Assembly: GCF_900197875.1 (NCBI RefSeq)
Contig: NZ_FZMO01000035.1
Span: 1-62,892, forward strand
From: Frankia canadensis
GTDB lineage: Bacteria; Actinomycetota; Actinomycetes; Frankiales; Frankiaceae
Length of the DNA stretch: 62,892 bases
Reading direction: 5' to 3'
Position 1 is the stretch's first letter, and each line of letters starts with the position of its first letter. The notes beneath the pieces were generated by a model. The model was not told the DNA's origin. It saw only the letters and a program-made list of their open reading frames with translations, and searched no databases. Positions 1 through 9,316 of this stretch are shown one piece after another. A program made the position numbers and the translations under genes.

Positions 1-1
1 G

Positions 2-889
2 CCCACCCCCCTCGACGTGCTCCCGCCCGACGGGGTGGTGCCATCCCCGTCAGTCAGCGCCGGGACGGGGGGCACGCGCAGCGGTGACAGGGGCGCGGGC
101 GCCACGGCCCCAGCGGTCGCGCCGCGTCCGAGCGGGCCGGTGCTCGGGCTGAGCGCGACGTCGGTGGACCTCGGCGCGGTCGACTCGGTCTGGCGGGTCG
201 ACCTGCGTGGCGACGGGACGGCGCCTGTCGACGTGGCGGTCGGCAGCACCCCCTCGTGGCTGGCGGTCGTCCCGAACCAGCGGCGGGTCGACCCGGGGGT
301 GAAGGTCCCCCTCGTGATCACTCTTGACCGGGCGGCCGCGCCGGAGGGTACCGTCGACGTGACCGTGCCCGTCACCGCCCGCACCGGCGTCGGCGGTGCG
401 GACCTGCGCATCACCGCCAAGGTCGACGGCTCACCGCGGATCGTCTCGGTGACCGCCGCGCCGGCGCGGATCGTGCGCTCGGGCTGCCCGGCGACGGGCG
501 GCGCCTCCCAGAGCGCGGCGTCCTCGGGAGGCACGGCGCCCCGCGGTGTGTCGGCCGGCGCACCCGCGCCGCCGCCTGGCGCCACTGCGACGTCCGCCGG
601 GGCGGGCGCGGCCGCTGCCCCCGCGGCGTCACAGACGACGGTCACCGTCACGACCGACGACGCGGTCGGCATCTTCGCGGTGCAGCTGGCGGCGACCCTG
701 CCCGGTGGGCGGAGCCAGACCCTGGCGATGAACCTCGGCGCGGCGACAGGTGACCGCTCGACCTGGACGGGGCAGCTTACGGCTCCATCGCAGACCGGCA
801 CGATCACCTACACGGCTGCGGTCACCGACCTGAACGGCAAACGGGCGCAGTACCCGGGATCGCTACCCGTGCTGCCCTGCCCGAGCTGA
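2..889 (+). CDS. C-terminal part of an Ig-like (BACON-type) surface or secreted protein
   Basis: The reading frame is open at the left edge of the window, so only the C-terminal ~295 residues are present and the true start lies outside. Two beta-rich segments can be seen. The first (about residues 45-150) has the pattern typical of BACON/Ig-like domains, with the motif PSWLAVVPN followed by a VDP-G turn. The second (about 215-290) is joined to it by an Ala/Gly/Pro/Ser-rich linker of ~65 residues. In actinobacteria such domains often form the extracellular C-terminal part of anti-sigma-factor-like or envelope proteins, but the N-terminal part that would decide the role is not visible. It is convergent with the SMC-like operon and followed by a strong hairpin. 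The fold call is moderate and no enzymatic function is claimed. Confidence 0.6.
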   Translation, partial: PTPLDVLPPDGVVPSPSVSAGTGGTRSGDRGAGATAPAVAPRPSGPVLGLSATSVDLGAVDSVWRVDLRGDGTAPVDVAVGSTPSWLAVVPNQRRVDPGVKVPLVITLDRAAAPEGTVDVTVPVTARTGVGGADLRITAKVDGSPRIVSVTAAPARIVRSGCPATGGASQSAASSGGTAPRGVSAGAPAPPPGATATSAGAGAAAAPAASQTTVTVTTDDAVGIFAVQLAATLPGGRSQTLAMNLGAATGDRSTWTGQLTAPSQTGTITYTAAVTDLNGKRAQYPGSLPVLPCPS

Positions 890-934
890 CCTCCGCCACG
901 CCCCACGCCGTGGGGACGCCCGGGAAATGATGGT

Positions 935-963
935 GCCGCCCGGCTCGGGGGGTGCCGGGCGGC
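935..963 (+). terminator. GC-rich hairpin terminator after the Ig-like protein gene
   Basis: Perfect 10-bp inverted repeat GCCGCCCGGC / GCCGGGCGGC with a 9-nt loop, 46 bp after the stop codon. There is no clear T tract, which is common in high-GC actinobacteria. It sits between convergent genes, so it may serve both strands. The rest of 890-1235 shows no gene. Confidence 0.6.
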
Positions 964-1235
964 TTAGTCATCATGGCAGCTCCAGATCCGCCCGCCAAGT
1001 CCCTGATCGTGTCCCGAGCGGGCACGGTCATCACGCTAACGAGTAGTCCCAGCTCAGACAGTGAGTAACTACGGATCTTCTCCGGTCAGGTGGCGGACAC
1101 CGCCGCGTGTCCGGCCGTAGGCCGGCGCACCGCCACCGCCCGAGATCTCTGATGAGGGATTGCGTTCCGCGGAACGCCTCGGGCCGGGCGGGAAAGGGCG
1201 GCGCGAGGCCAGCGCTGACCGCCGATATCCCAGCG

Positions 1236-4200
1236 TCAGTGAGCCTCGCCGCCTGCGCCCTCGGTGCGCCCCACACGTGCGCCGAGATGGTGGCCGGCCG
1301 GTGGCTCGGGGTTGGCGCGGGGGCGCGCGAACAGCCGGGTCGCGGTGATCACACCTGTGGTCGTCCCGGCGGGGCCGGCTGGCTCGGGCGGAGTCAGGCC
1401 GGGGCGCAGGTGCTCCTCGACGCGCAGGTACTTGCGTCCGGCCCGCAGGTCGGCATCGTTGCGCAACCGGACGATCAGCGGGAACGCCGACAGGGCGGCG
1501 GTGTCGAACAGACCCGTCGTGTAGACGAGCTGGACGCCGAGGCGGTCGGCGACGGCGAGCTGAAGATCGAGCAGATAGCCGGCACTGGCCCGGCCGATCG
1601 GATTGTCGAGGAACAGCACGCCGGCATGCGAGGCCCGCAGGTGGCCGCGGTCGTTCGCGCGCAGCGCCGCCATCGTGCAGTAGAGGATGATCGCGGCGGT
1701 GAGCTGCTGGCCCCCGGAGAAGACGTCGCCGAGCTCGCTGACCCGCACGCGTTCGGTGCGCAGGACCGCGTCGGGCTTGAGGATCTCCACCCGCACCCCG
1801 CGCGGGATCGCCGCCCGCACCCCACGCAGCAGCAGGCCCATCCCATCGCGCCGGGCCGCCGCCGCCGACCGACCCGCCGCGCCGCCGCCGGCGCGGGCAT
1901 CGCCGCTGGTGAGCGCGCCGCCTGTGGTGCGGGCATCGCCGGTGGGCCGGCCGGCACCGGCGCGGGACCGGGCGGCCACCGTGGCGGCGGCGGAGTCGTC
2001 GACGACCTGGCCCAGGGCTTCGGTCAGCGCCCGGTCGTCGGGGTCGGCGAACGTGATGCGCAGGAAGTCCTGTCCCGACCAGTCGCCGAGCCGGTCGGGC
2101 AGCCGGGACAGCCGGCCGGCCGCGCGCAGCGTCCCGAGAGCAGCCCGGACCATGCCCTCCAGGCGAGCGACGATCGCCTCGCGGTTGCGGCCGATGTGGG
2201 AGAGGTCGTCGTCGAGGCTGCGCAGCCGGGGAGCGAGCGCCGCCGCCCAGGCGGCCGCCGAGTCGGCGACCGTCTCCCGGCCAGCGCGCAGCATCTGCCG
2301 GCGGGCCGGGGCGCGCACCGCGTCGAACCGGTCCTGCGCCGCCCACGCGCTGACGGCCTCGGCGGCGGCGCGCACCGCCGTGGCGGCCTGGCCGTAGCCG
2401 GCGGCTGTCTCCCGCCAGGCCAGGCGCAGCTGGCGAGCGTCGTCGCGGGCCGCCTGGGCGTCGCCGGTGAACGGCACGGTGGCGGTGTCGGACCTGGTGG
2501 TGGGAGTGGTGGTGGCAGCGGGCGGGGTGTCGCCGGACGGGGCGGCGTCGGCGAGGTCGGCGAGGTTCTCGGCGATGGCCTCGAAGGCAGCGACCTCATC
2601 GGACCGGCGGGCGGACGCCTCGACAAGCTCCTCGCGGGTGGCTCTGGCCCGGGCGTGGTCCCGCTCGGCGGCGGCGACCGCGGCCGTCGCGCCGCGCAAC
2701 ATCCGCTCGGCCTCGTCGAGGTCGGCGGGTACCCCGTCACCGGTCAGCGGGGCGGCCTCGAAGCGTCGTGCCTCCGCGGTGGCGGAACGCAGCTCCTCCC
2801 GCAGCGCGCCGAGGCGCTCGCGGGACTCGTCCAGCTCGGCGCCGATCGCCGCGCTCTCGCGTCGTGCGCGGGCCTCACCGGCGGCGCGGGTCGCGCCGTC
2901 CCCGCCGCTGGTACCGGCGAGCAGCTCCCGGGCCCGTGCGCGGATGGCCGGGTCCACCGCGTCGACGTCCGCCCGGGCGGCCGCCTCCTCCCGCCGGGCA
3001 CGCTCGACCTCGCCGCGCAGATCCGCGCCGACCTCGACCTGGGCGAACGTCCTGCTCGCCGCCTCGTACGCGGCACGCAGCACGGCGACTGGCTGCTCCG
3101 CCCCGCCGCTGCCCGCTCCGCCCGTGGCGCCGTCCGCGGAGTCGAGGCTGGGCGTGTCGAGGCTGGGGGTGGAGTCGGGGTCGGAGTCGTCGGTGGTGGC
3201 GCCGATGATGCCGGCGCTCTCGGCGCGGGCCGCGTCGGCGTTGCGGCGGGCCTCGTCGGACTGGCGGATGGCCGCGGCGGCGGCCCGCCGTGCGGTGGCG
3301 GCATGCTCGCGCGCCGCCCGGGCCTGCGCCAGCCGGTCCTCGACGATGGCGGCGACCTGGTCGATCTGCCTGTCGAGGACATCCGGGTCGCCGATGGAGC
3401 GCGCCAGCCGGTCGAGCGCCGCCGCGCGCTCGGCGGCCTGCTCGGCGGCCACCCGCAGCGGTTCGACGCCGGCCAGCTCGGCGCGCGCGGCCTGCTCGGC
3501 GGCGGCCGCCTCCCGGCTCGCCGCGGCGAGCCCGGCCTCGGCCTCGGCGAGTCCGGCGCGGGCGGTGGCGAGCTGCCCGGCGAGCCGGTCGAGGTGCCCG
3601 GGCGGGCAGCCGCGCCGCCAGCCGGCGAGCCCTGCGGCGAGGTCGCGGTCGGCGGCGATGCGGGCGGCCAGCTCGGCCGCGGCGCGGGCGCGTTCGTCCT
3701 GGCGGGTCCGGATGATGTCGCGTTCCGCGGCGGCGGCGTCGGCGTCGTACAGCGCGGGATTCGGGCGGACGAGCAGGACCCGTTCCCCGTCGATCACCGG
3801 GTCGGCGTCGGTGAGAAGCTCCTCGACGCCGCCGATGGCCACGACGCTGTCGGGTAGCAGCGCCGCGGCGGCCAGCGCCTCCCGGACCCGGGCAAGCCCT
3901 GTGCGGTCGGTGACGACGACGCCGTCGGCGAGATGGGGGCGGGCCCGCAGGACACGTTCGCGGTCGCGCGCCGGCACGGCGTGGGCGAGGTGGGACCATC
4001 CGGCGACGGCCGCGATTCCGGCCGCTCGCAGGGCCTCGACGGCCGCGGCCACCTCGTCGCGCGGCGGGCGCAGGCCGGCGCCGCCGAGCGCGGCGAGCAA
4101 CCGCCGGTCGGCGTCGGCGGCCAGCGACAGGTCGAGCTGGCGCGCCTCGGCGGCGGCGATCGCCTCCGTCAGCCGCCGCGCCCCGGCCTCCGCGACGGCG

Positions 4201-6299
4201 TCCAACTCGGCCGCGCTGTCAACGTCCTCCGCGCTGTCAACGTCCTCCGCGCTGTCAACGTCCTCCGCGCTCTCCGTGTCTGTCGCGCCGTCAGCGTTCG
4301 ACGCGCCGTCAGCGTCCGTCCTGGTGTCAGCCTCCGCCCTGCGGTCAGCGTCCGCCGTGTTGTCCAGCTCCGCCGTGTTGTCCGGGTCGGTCCGGCTGTC
4401 CGGCTGTGCGGCCCTGGACGGCTGTGCGGCGCCGCCCTGAGCTGCGTCATCGATCTCGTCGCGAGAGCGGGGGGTGCCGAGCAGGGCGGTCAGACGGCCG
4501 TCGGCGAGTAGTGCCGACGCCTCCGCCCGGGCGGTCGCGAGCTGTGCACGGGGCCGGTCCAGCATGGCGCGGGCGGCGGCGACCCGCTGCTCGGCGGCAC
4601 GAGGCGCCACGTCGACGAGATGGCGGTCCTGGGCGTGGGTGGCGCGAGCGAGTGCCTCGCGCACGGCCGCGGCGGCCTGGTCGGCGGCGGCCGCGGCCTG
4701 GCGTGCCTGAGCGGCGACATCCGAGCCGCCGGCGCCGGGGGCGAGCAGGCCGTCGCGGACGGCCGCGGCGAGGGCGTCGCGTGCCTCGTCACGCCGCTGG
4801 CGCAGGGACTGCTCCTGGGCGCGGGCGGCGGCCGCGTCGTCGCTGGCGCGCCGGTCGGCCGCCTCGGCGGTGGTCGCGGAGCGCTCGTGCCGTTCGGCGT
4901 CGGCCTCGGCCTGCCGGGCCGCCTCGGCGGAGGCCGCGGCGAGGCGGCGCAGGCCGGTCAGCAGGGCGCGGGCGGCGCCGTCCCGGTCGGCCATCGCGGG
5001 TGCCGCGACGTCCTCGGCGTCGGCGACGAGCCGGGCGAGCCGAACCGCCTCGGCGGACGCGGCGGCGAGGCGCAACACGTGCTCGGTCGCCCGCCAGGCG
5101 TCGATCTCGGCACCGGCCGCGGCGGCGGCCGCGACCAGACGGTCCCGGTCCTCCTCGGCCGCCTCCACGCGCAGCTCGGCGATCCGGCGGCGCAGGGCGA
5201 GCACGTCGCCGTGGCGGGCCGCCCGCATCCGGTCGGCGTCCCGTTCCGCGCCGCGGGCCGCGTCGGCCTGGGCGGCGAGCCCGGACAGGGCCGCGTCGTC
5301 GCGCCGAACCCGGGCCCGCAGACCGGCGAGCAGTTCGGTGGCGCGGGTCCGGGCCGCACCGTGCTCGGCGCCGGCGGCCGACCGCCGTCGCACCGCTGCC
5401 ACCAGTGGTTCCAGTCGTTCCAGCGCACCGGCGACGAACGCCCGCTCGGCGTCGAGCGCGGCCCGTTCCGCGAGCCGGGTCGCGTAGCCGTCGACGACAT
5501 CGGCGACACCCTCGGGGTCCTCCGGCGCGGTGACGGCGCGCAGCAGGAAGTCGACGAACTGCTCGTCGCTGCCGAACGAGAACGCCTCCGCGGCTTCACC
5601 CTCGCCGGCGTTCATCGCCCGCTGGTAGCGGAACAGCTCCGGGTCGAGGCCGAGGGCGTCGACGTGCTCGCTCCACGCGCCCTGATGGGTCTCCCAGGTC
5701 AGGCCGAGGGACGGGTCGGCGGCGTGGGCGTCGTGCAGGCGGGCGCGCAGCCCGGCGAGGGTGACCTGGCGACCCTGCGCGGTGAACGGCAGCGACGTGA
5801 TCTCCAGCCCGCCGCCGGGGCGTAGCGAATACCAGGCCTCGGACAGCCGGCCGGCGTCCGCGCCGGCGCGCCCGCGCCACTCGCTGACCTTGCCGGTCAC
5901 GAGCCGCTGCCCGGTGACCGCGTGCTGCCACTCGCAGACCACCTGGCCGCAGTCACCGGGCAGCACGAAGTTGTCCAGGACCCGGCCGTTGGACGTGCCG
6001 ACGACCTGCCGCCGCCCCGGCAGCACCACCGAGAAGATCAGCCTGATCAGGACGCTCTTGCCGCCGCCGTTCTCGAGGAACAGCACGGTCGCGGGGGACG
6101 GGCGGCGGGGCCGGGCCGGCGCCTCGCCCGCCGCGCCGCCACCGCTGCCCGGTGACGCGGTGGTCGCGGGCGCGAACAGGGCGTCCTGGCGCGGCCCGGT
6201 GACCTCGGCGCCGACGCCGGACAGGTCCAGCGTCACGTCGGCGAAGCGCGCGCCCGGCGGGCCGATCGCGTGCAGCCGCACCCGACACAGCTCATACAT
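1236..6299 (-). CDS. SMC-like coiled-coil ATPase of a three-gene MukBEF/JetABC-like complex (jetC-like)
   Basis: 1687-residue protein with SMC/MukB architecture: a short N-terminal ATPase lobe, over 1,300 residues of Ala/Arg/Glu-rich coiled coil, and a C-terminal ATPase lobe. The P-loop is near residues 72-80 (FLENGGGKSVL). The first P-loop glycine is replaced, while GGGKS is intact. The ABC signature is near residue 1528 (FSGGQQLTAAI) and Walker B near 1563 (VLFLDNPIG). A low-complexity Asp/Ala/Thr stretch near residues 650-710 contains a perfect 18-bp tandem repeat. The gene overlaps the upstream jetB-like gene by 8 bp and is last in its operon. JetC/MukB-type ATPases bind DNA and extrude loops together with kleisin and winged-helix partners. 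No JetD nuclease gene lies beside it, so whether it restricts plasmids or helps chromosome organisation is open. Confidence 0.85.
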   Translation of the reverse strand: MYELCRVRLHAIGPPGARFADVTLDLSGVGAEVTGPRQDALFAPATTASPGSGGGAAGEAPARPRRPSPATVLFLENGGGKSVLIRLIFSVVLPGRRQVVGTSNGRVLDNFVLPGDCGQVVCEWQHAVTGQRLVTGKVSEWRGRAGADAGRLSEAWYSLRPGGGLEITSLPFTAQGRQVTLAGLRARLHDAHAADPSLGLTWETHQGAWSEHVDALGLDPELFRYQRAMNAGEGEAAEAFSFGSDEQFVDFLLRAVTAPEDPEGVADVVDGYATRLAERAALDAERAFVAGALERLEPLVAAVRRRSAAGAEHGAARTRATELLAGLRARVRRDDAALSGLAAQADAARGAERDADRMRAARHGDVLALRRRIAELRVEAAEEDRDRLVAAAAAAGAEIDAWRATEHVLRLAAASAEAVRLARLVADAEDVAAPAMADRDGAARALLTGLRRLAAASAEAARQAEADAERHERSATTAEAADRRASDDAAAARAQEQSLRQRRDEARDALAAAVRDGLLAPGAGGSDVAAQARQAAAAADQAAAAVREALARATHAQDRHLVDVAPRAAEQRVAAARAMLDRPRAQLATARAEASALLADGRLTALLGTPRSRDEIDDAAQGGAAQPSRAAQPDSRTDPDNTAELDNTADADRRAEADTRTDADGASNADGATDTESAEDVDSAEDVDSAEDVDSAAELDAVAEAGARRLTEAIAAAEARQLDLSLAADADRRLLAALGGAGLRPPRDEVAAAVEALRAAGIAAVAGWSHLAHAVPARDRERVLRARPHLADGVVVTDRTGLARVREALAAAALLPDSVVAIGGVEELLTDADPVIDGERVLLVRPNPALYDADAAAAERDIIRTRQDERARAAAELAARIAADRDLAAGLAGWRRGCPPGHLDRLAGQLATARAGLAEAEAGLAAASREAAAAEQAARAELAGVEPLRVAAEQAAERAAALDRLARSIGDPDVLDRQIDQVAAIVEDRLAQARAAREHAATARRAAAAAIRQSDEARRNADAARAESAGIIGATTDDSDPDSTPSLDTPSLDSADGATGGAGSGGAEQPVAVLRAAYEAASRTFAQVEVGADLRGEVERARREEAAARADVDAVDPAIRARARELLAGTSGGDGATRAAGEARARRESAAIGAELDESRERLGALREELRSATAEARRFEAAPLTGDGVPADLDEAERMLRGATAAVAAAERDHARARATREELVEASARRSDEVAAFEAIAENLADLADAAPSGDTPPAATTTPTTRSDTATVPFTGDAQAARDDARQLRLAWRETAAGYGQAATAVRAAAEAVSAWAAQDRFDAVRAPARRQMLRAGRETVADSAAAWAAALAPRLRSLDDDLSHIGRNREAIVARLEGMVRAALGTLRAAGRLSRLPDRLGDWSGQDFLRITFADPDDRALTEALGQVVDDSAAATVAARSRAGAGRPTGDARTTGGALTSGDARAGGGAAGRSAAAARRDGMGLLLRGVRAAIPRGVRVEILKPDAVLRTERVRVSELGDVFSGGQQLTAAIILYCTMAALRANDRGHLRASHAGVLFLDNPIGRASAGYLLDLQLAVADRLGVQLVYTTGLFDTAALSAFPLIVRLRNDADLRAGRKYLRVEEHLRPGLTPPEPAGPAGTTTGVITATRLFARPRANPEPPAGHHLGARVGRTEGAGGEAH
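4215..4268 (-). repeat. 18-bp tandem repeat, three perfect copies, inside the SMC-like ATPase gene
   Basis: Three identical 18-bp units (gctgtcaacgtcctccgc on the plus strand) encode repeated S-A-E-D-V-D in the coiled-coil insert. The unit is a multiple of three, so copy-number change would lengthen the acidic linker without breaking the frame. Confidence 0.9.
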
Positions 6300-7161
6300 C
6301 GGCGGCCACCCGCGCCGACGGGACCTGGGCGGCCGGCGCGTCCAGCAGCACCGGCTCGTCGACGACGACCCGCACCGTCCCGGCGCCGTCGGTGACGGTG
6401 ACCACGCCCAGCGCCAGCAGCTCCTCGAAGGCGGCGTCCGCGGCCAGCTCCCGGACCTGGACCTGGTAGCGCGGCGTCGTGCGGAACGTGCCGCCGGCGT
6501 CGTCGCCGACGAGGACGAGGCAGCCCGCGTCGACGAGGACGTTCATCGCCCGGGCGACGATGCCGGTGGTGGAGCCGGAGAGACGGCGCGCGTCGCGGGT
6601 CGTGCCCGTCGACGCGCGCCGGGCGTACAGCCGCCAGGCGGCCTCCAGCTGCGGGGCGTCGAGTGGCGGGTCGACGGTGAGGTCCTCGCCGGCGGCGCGC
6701 TCGGCGAGCAGCCGGCACGTCTCGCGGACGAACGCGTCGACGCCGTGCACGCTGACCCGCCCCACGTAGGAGGCGTCGGTGAGGTCGGCGGGCCGCGGGT
6801 AGGCGAGCGCGGCGACGGCGAGCTGGGCGAGGGCGTGCAGCAGCCGGTCGGCGGCCCGGTGCTCCCCGCCGGCACGGCGCGCGTAGTCGCCCAGACGCAT
6901 GGCGAACGCCGAGTCCTCGGCACCGGCCGGCACGATGCCGGCACGTTCGGAGACGTCCAGCACGACCAGGCCGAGGCCGTCGGCGACCGCCCGGGTCAGC
7001 GCGGCGAACTCGCTGTCGCGCAGGTAGCGCCGGACGAGGTCGCGGTAGTCGACGTCACGCGCCGGCACCAGCCGGGGCCGCAGCCCGAACGACAGCAGCC
7101 GCGCGGCCTCCCGAGCCGCCTCCCGCGCCGCCTCGTGGTCCACTCGCCGCTCCTGCGTCAC
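6292..7161 (-). CDS. MukE/JetB-like accessory subunit of the SMC-like complex
   Basis: 289-residue protein from a GTG start that overlaps the end of the upstream gene by 4 bp; its own end overlaps the ATPase gene by 8 bp. The predicted fold is mainly helical with winged-helix-like segments. Examples are the region around LSFGLRPRLVPARDVDYRD (about 23-41) and a later FRTTPRYQVQVRELAADAAF region leading into a beta hairpin at the C terminus. Size, position between a kleisin-like gene and an SMC-like ATPase, and translational coupling all match MukE, MksE and JetB, the dimeric winged-helix subunits that bind the kleisin. Sequence identity to a named family was not established, so the subunit call rests on size and context. 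Confidence 0.7.
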   Translation of the reverse strand: MTQERRVDHEAAREAAREAARLLSFGLRPRLVPARDVDYRDLVRRYLRDSEFAALTRAVADGLGLVVLDVSERAGIVPAGAEDSAFAMRLGDYARRAGGEHRAADRLLHALAQLAVAALAYPRPADLTDASYVGRVSVHGVDAFVRETCRLLAERAAGEDLTVDPPLDAPQLEAAWRLYARRASTGTTRDARRLSGSTTGIVARAMNVLVDAGCLVLVGDDAGGTFRTTPRYQVQVRELAADAAFEELLALGVVTVTDGAGTVRVVVDEPVLLDAPAAQVPSARVAADV

Positions 7162-8804
7162 CGCCGCCTCCTTCCCGCCGAACCGTTCACGCTCCCGCCG
7201 CCGGCTCCGTCCTCGTCGCCACCCGCGCCGGCCCCTGCGTCCGCTCCGATCCCTGCGCCCGCGCCAGCCGCTGCGTCCGCTCCAGCGTCTGCGTCCGCTT
7301 CGGCCTCGGCTTCGTCGGCCTCGGGGACGGTGACGAGGCGGGCGCGGCCGACGAGCAGGTCCGCGCCGCCGAACTCCGGGTCGTCGAGCACGGTGCCGTC
7401 GTCGACGGCGACCGTGAGCGTCTCGTCCCCGGCCTGTCGGGACGCGGCGACGCGCGGGCTCACCGCGTGCAGTGCGAGCAGCGCCACCAGGTCGGCGACG
7501 TCCCGCTCGTCGGCCCGGCGGGCCTCGGCGAGCAGCGCGGACAGCCGGCGGGGCGCGCCCGGGTCGAGATCGAGCAGCCGCAGGGCGCCCGACCAGGTCT
7601 CGTCGTCGAAACGAGGCGGCTCGGCGAGGTCCACCAGCTCCGCCTCGACGACCTCGGCTCCGAGCGTGTCCCGCTCGACCGGCGGGCGCAGCAGCAGGTC
7701 GACGAGGTCGAGGATCCGCGGCGTCCGCGGGGTGCGCACGCCGACCGCGCCCGGGAAGAACGCGGCGGCGGGGCGCTCGGCGTCACCGGCGGGCAGCGTC
7801 AGCGTCGGCACCAGCAGCTGGGCGTGCAGGTCGAGGCCGCCGCGGGACGGTGCGGTGGCGAACTGCTGGCGGTCCTGCTCGGCGCGGAACACCGCGCCCG
7901 CCTCCAGCAGCCGGGCCTGCAGCTGGGTGTGCCGGCGGATGCAGTCGCCGACGATCGTCACCAGGTCGGCGGCCTGGCGCTTGTGATCGGGATCGTCGGC
8001 GGAGTCGCGGTAGCGGCGGATGTGCGTGAGGATCGCGTTCTCGTAGCGGTAGCGCTGCTCGACGTGGGCCAACGCCTCGTCGACGAGGGCGGGCATGGCC
8101 TCCAGCCAGTCGACCGCGAGCACGTTGCGCCGGGTCGCGTCGAGCTGGCGGCGCAGCTGCTCGGCGTACTGGACGGTGCGGTAGCGGGCCGCCTCGGCGG
8201 CGGCGCGGGCGTCGGCCAGGCGGCCTCGGCGGATAAGCGTGTCCAGCGCCACCTCGGCGGCGATCTGCGCCGAGGTGATGTCGGTGTCGAGCGCGCCGAC
8301 CAGGACGGTGACCGCCTCGTCGGTGGCGCGCAGGTAGATCTCGCCGTGCGGGTCGGCGAGCTCGACGAGCAGCTTGAAGTCGAAGCGGCGGCGCTCGTAA
8401 CGGCCGTCGGCGTGCAGCGTGCCGTAACCGGCGTCGAACCCGCGGTTGACGTTGCCGACGTTGATGAGGCTGTGCAGCACCCAGGCGGCGACCCGCTCGT
8501 GCTCGGCGGCGGGCCGTCCCGGAGCCTGGGCGGCGGCGAGCGGCACGAGCCGGCGCAGCACCTGGTCGTGGTCGGCGCCGCGGTCGAAGTCCATCGCCAC
8601 GGTGACGAGGTCGATGGCGTGCAGGCCGAGTTCGGCCATCGCGTAGACGGTGAGGTCCGCGCCGTCGAGGTGCGCCTTGCGCGCGTCGAGGTCGTGCAGG
8701 GGGCCGGTGAGCGCGAGCGCCTTGAGCCGGCGCACCATCCCGACGTCGCCGACGAGACCGACCGCGGACGGCGGCCGGTCGACGGGCGACACGGGTTCGA
8801 TCAT
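7158..8804 (-). CDS. Kleisin-like (MukF/MksF/JetA-like) subunit, first gene of the SMC-like operon
   Basis: 548-residue protein, first gene of a three-gene operon joined by 4- and 8-bp overlaps, which implies stoichiometric translation of a complex. The N-terminal half is helical with a plausible winged-helix region. The middle holds long helices rich in Arg/Glu (around residues 200-290), as in MukF/MksF/JetA kleisins. The last ~55 residues are a low-complexity Ala/Gly/Asp/Glu tail ending in RRRR. The ATG at 8804 follows a moderate GGCGGG ribosome site. The kleisin call is by gene order (kleisin, MukE-like, SMC), size and helical content, not by a recognised motif. It lacks obvious similarity to the TIGR02677 JetA encoded at 43002-44837, so the two clusters look like different lineages. 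Confidence 0.65.
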   Translation of the reverse strand: MIEPVSPVDRPPSAVGLVGDVGMVRRLKALALTGPLHDLDARKAHLDGADLTVYAMAELGLHAIDLVTVAMDFDRGADHDQVLRRLVPLAAAQAPGRPAAEHERVAAWVLHSLINVGNVNRGFDAGYGTLHADGRYERRRFDFKLLVELADPHGEIYLRATDEAVTVLVGALDTDITSAQIAAEVALDTLIRRGRLADARAAAEAARYRTVQYAEQLRRQLDATRRNVLAVDWLEAMPALVDEALAHVEQRYRYENAILTHIRRYRDSADDPDHKRQAADLVTIVGDCIRRHTQLQARLLEAGAVFRAEQDRQQFATAPSRGGLDLHAQLLVPTLTLPAGDAERPAAAFFPGAVGVRTPRTPRILDLVDLLLRPPVERDTLGAEVVEAELVDLAEPPRFDDETWSGALRLLDLDPGAPRRLSALLAEARRADERDVADLVALLALHAVSPRVAASRQAGDETLTVAVDDGTVLDDPEFGGADLLVGRARLVTVPEADEAEAEADADAGADAAAGAGAGIGADAGAGAGGDEDGAGGGSVNGSAGRRRR

Positions 8805-9316
8805 CCCGCCGACTGTAGTGGCCGACGGTGCGACGGCCCGCGCCCACCTGCCCGCGGGCGCCCGCCGCCACCCCCGGCCGAAGGCCCGAGAGCTGGCCGC
8901 GGCCGGTGGGCTGGCGGCATTTCAGTGCACTGTTTGCCGAGTCGCGCGGAGGGGGAGGCGGCCTCGTCGGCGGTGTCGGAGGGAGCGCGGCGAGCGTGGA
9001 CGCGGCCGCCGCGAGCCGTGCCGACCTCGCCCGGAGGGGGAGGGCCCGACGAGGTCGCGGCGGGATGTCCGGCGACGAACGCGCCGGTTGCACGGTATTT
9101 GGACGCCGACATCCGCCGTGTGCCGCCGCCGCGCGCGGGGCTGTCCGGGTGTCCGTCGGCGGCGGGCGGCGACCTGTGTCTCCGGCCACCCGGCCGCTCG
9201 CCGGCGATGATCCGCGCCGACTGGTGGGTATTCTCAAACCGATTCCGGCGCCGGCGGGGCGTCGCCACACGGCCCGGCCGTCGGCGGCCCACCCTGACCC
9301 AGCGGGAGGAAGCAGC
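8805..9316. other. Divergent intergenic region between SMC-like operon and MBL-fold gene
   Basis: No convincing gene in about 510 bp. It separates two divergently transcribed units and must hold both promoters. The only clear signal is the GGGAGGA ribosome site at 9304-9310 that sets the start of the plus-strand gene. The first 250 bp are extremely GC-rich; the part near 9090-9240 is less so and is the better place for a promoter. Confidence 0.5.

Noticed and set aside
1107-3857. Plus-strand open frame of 916 codons opposite the SMC-like ATPase gene
   Set aside because: Low-complexity Gly/Ala/Arg translation typical of an antisense shadow. The minus-strand frame has all ATPase motifs.
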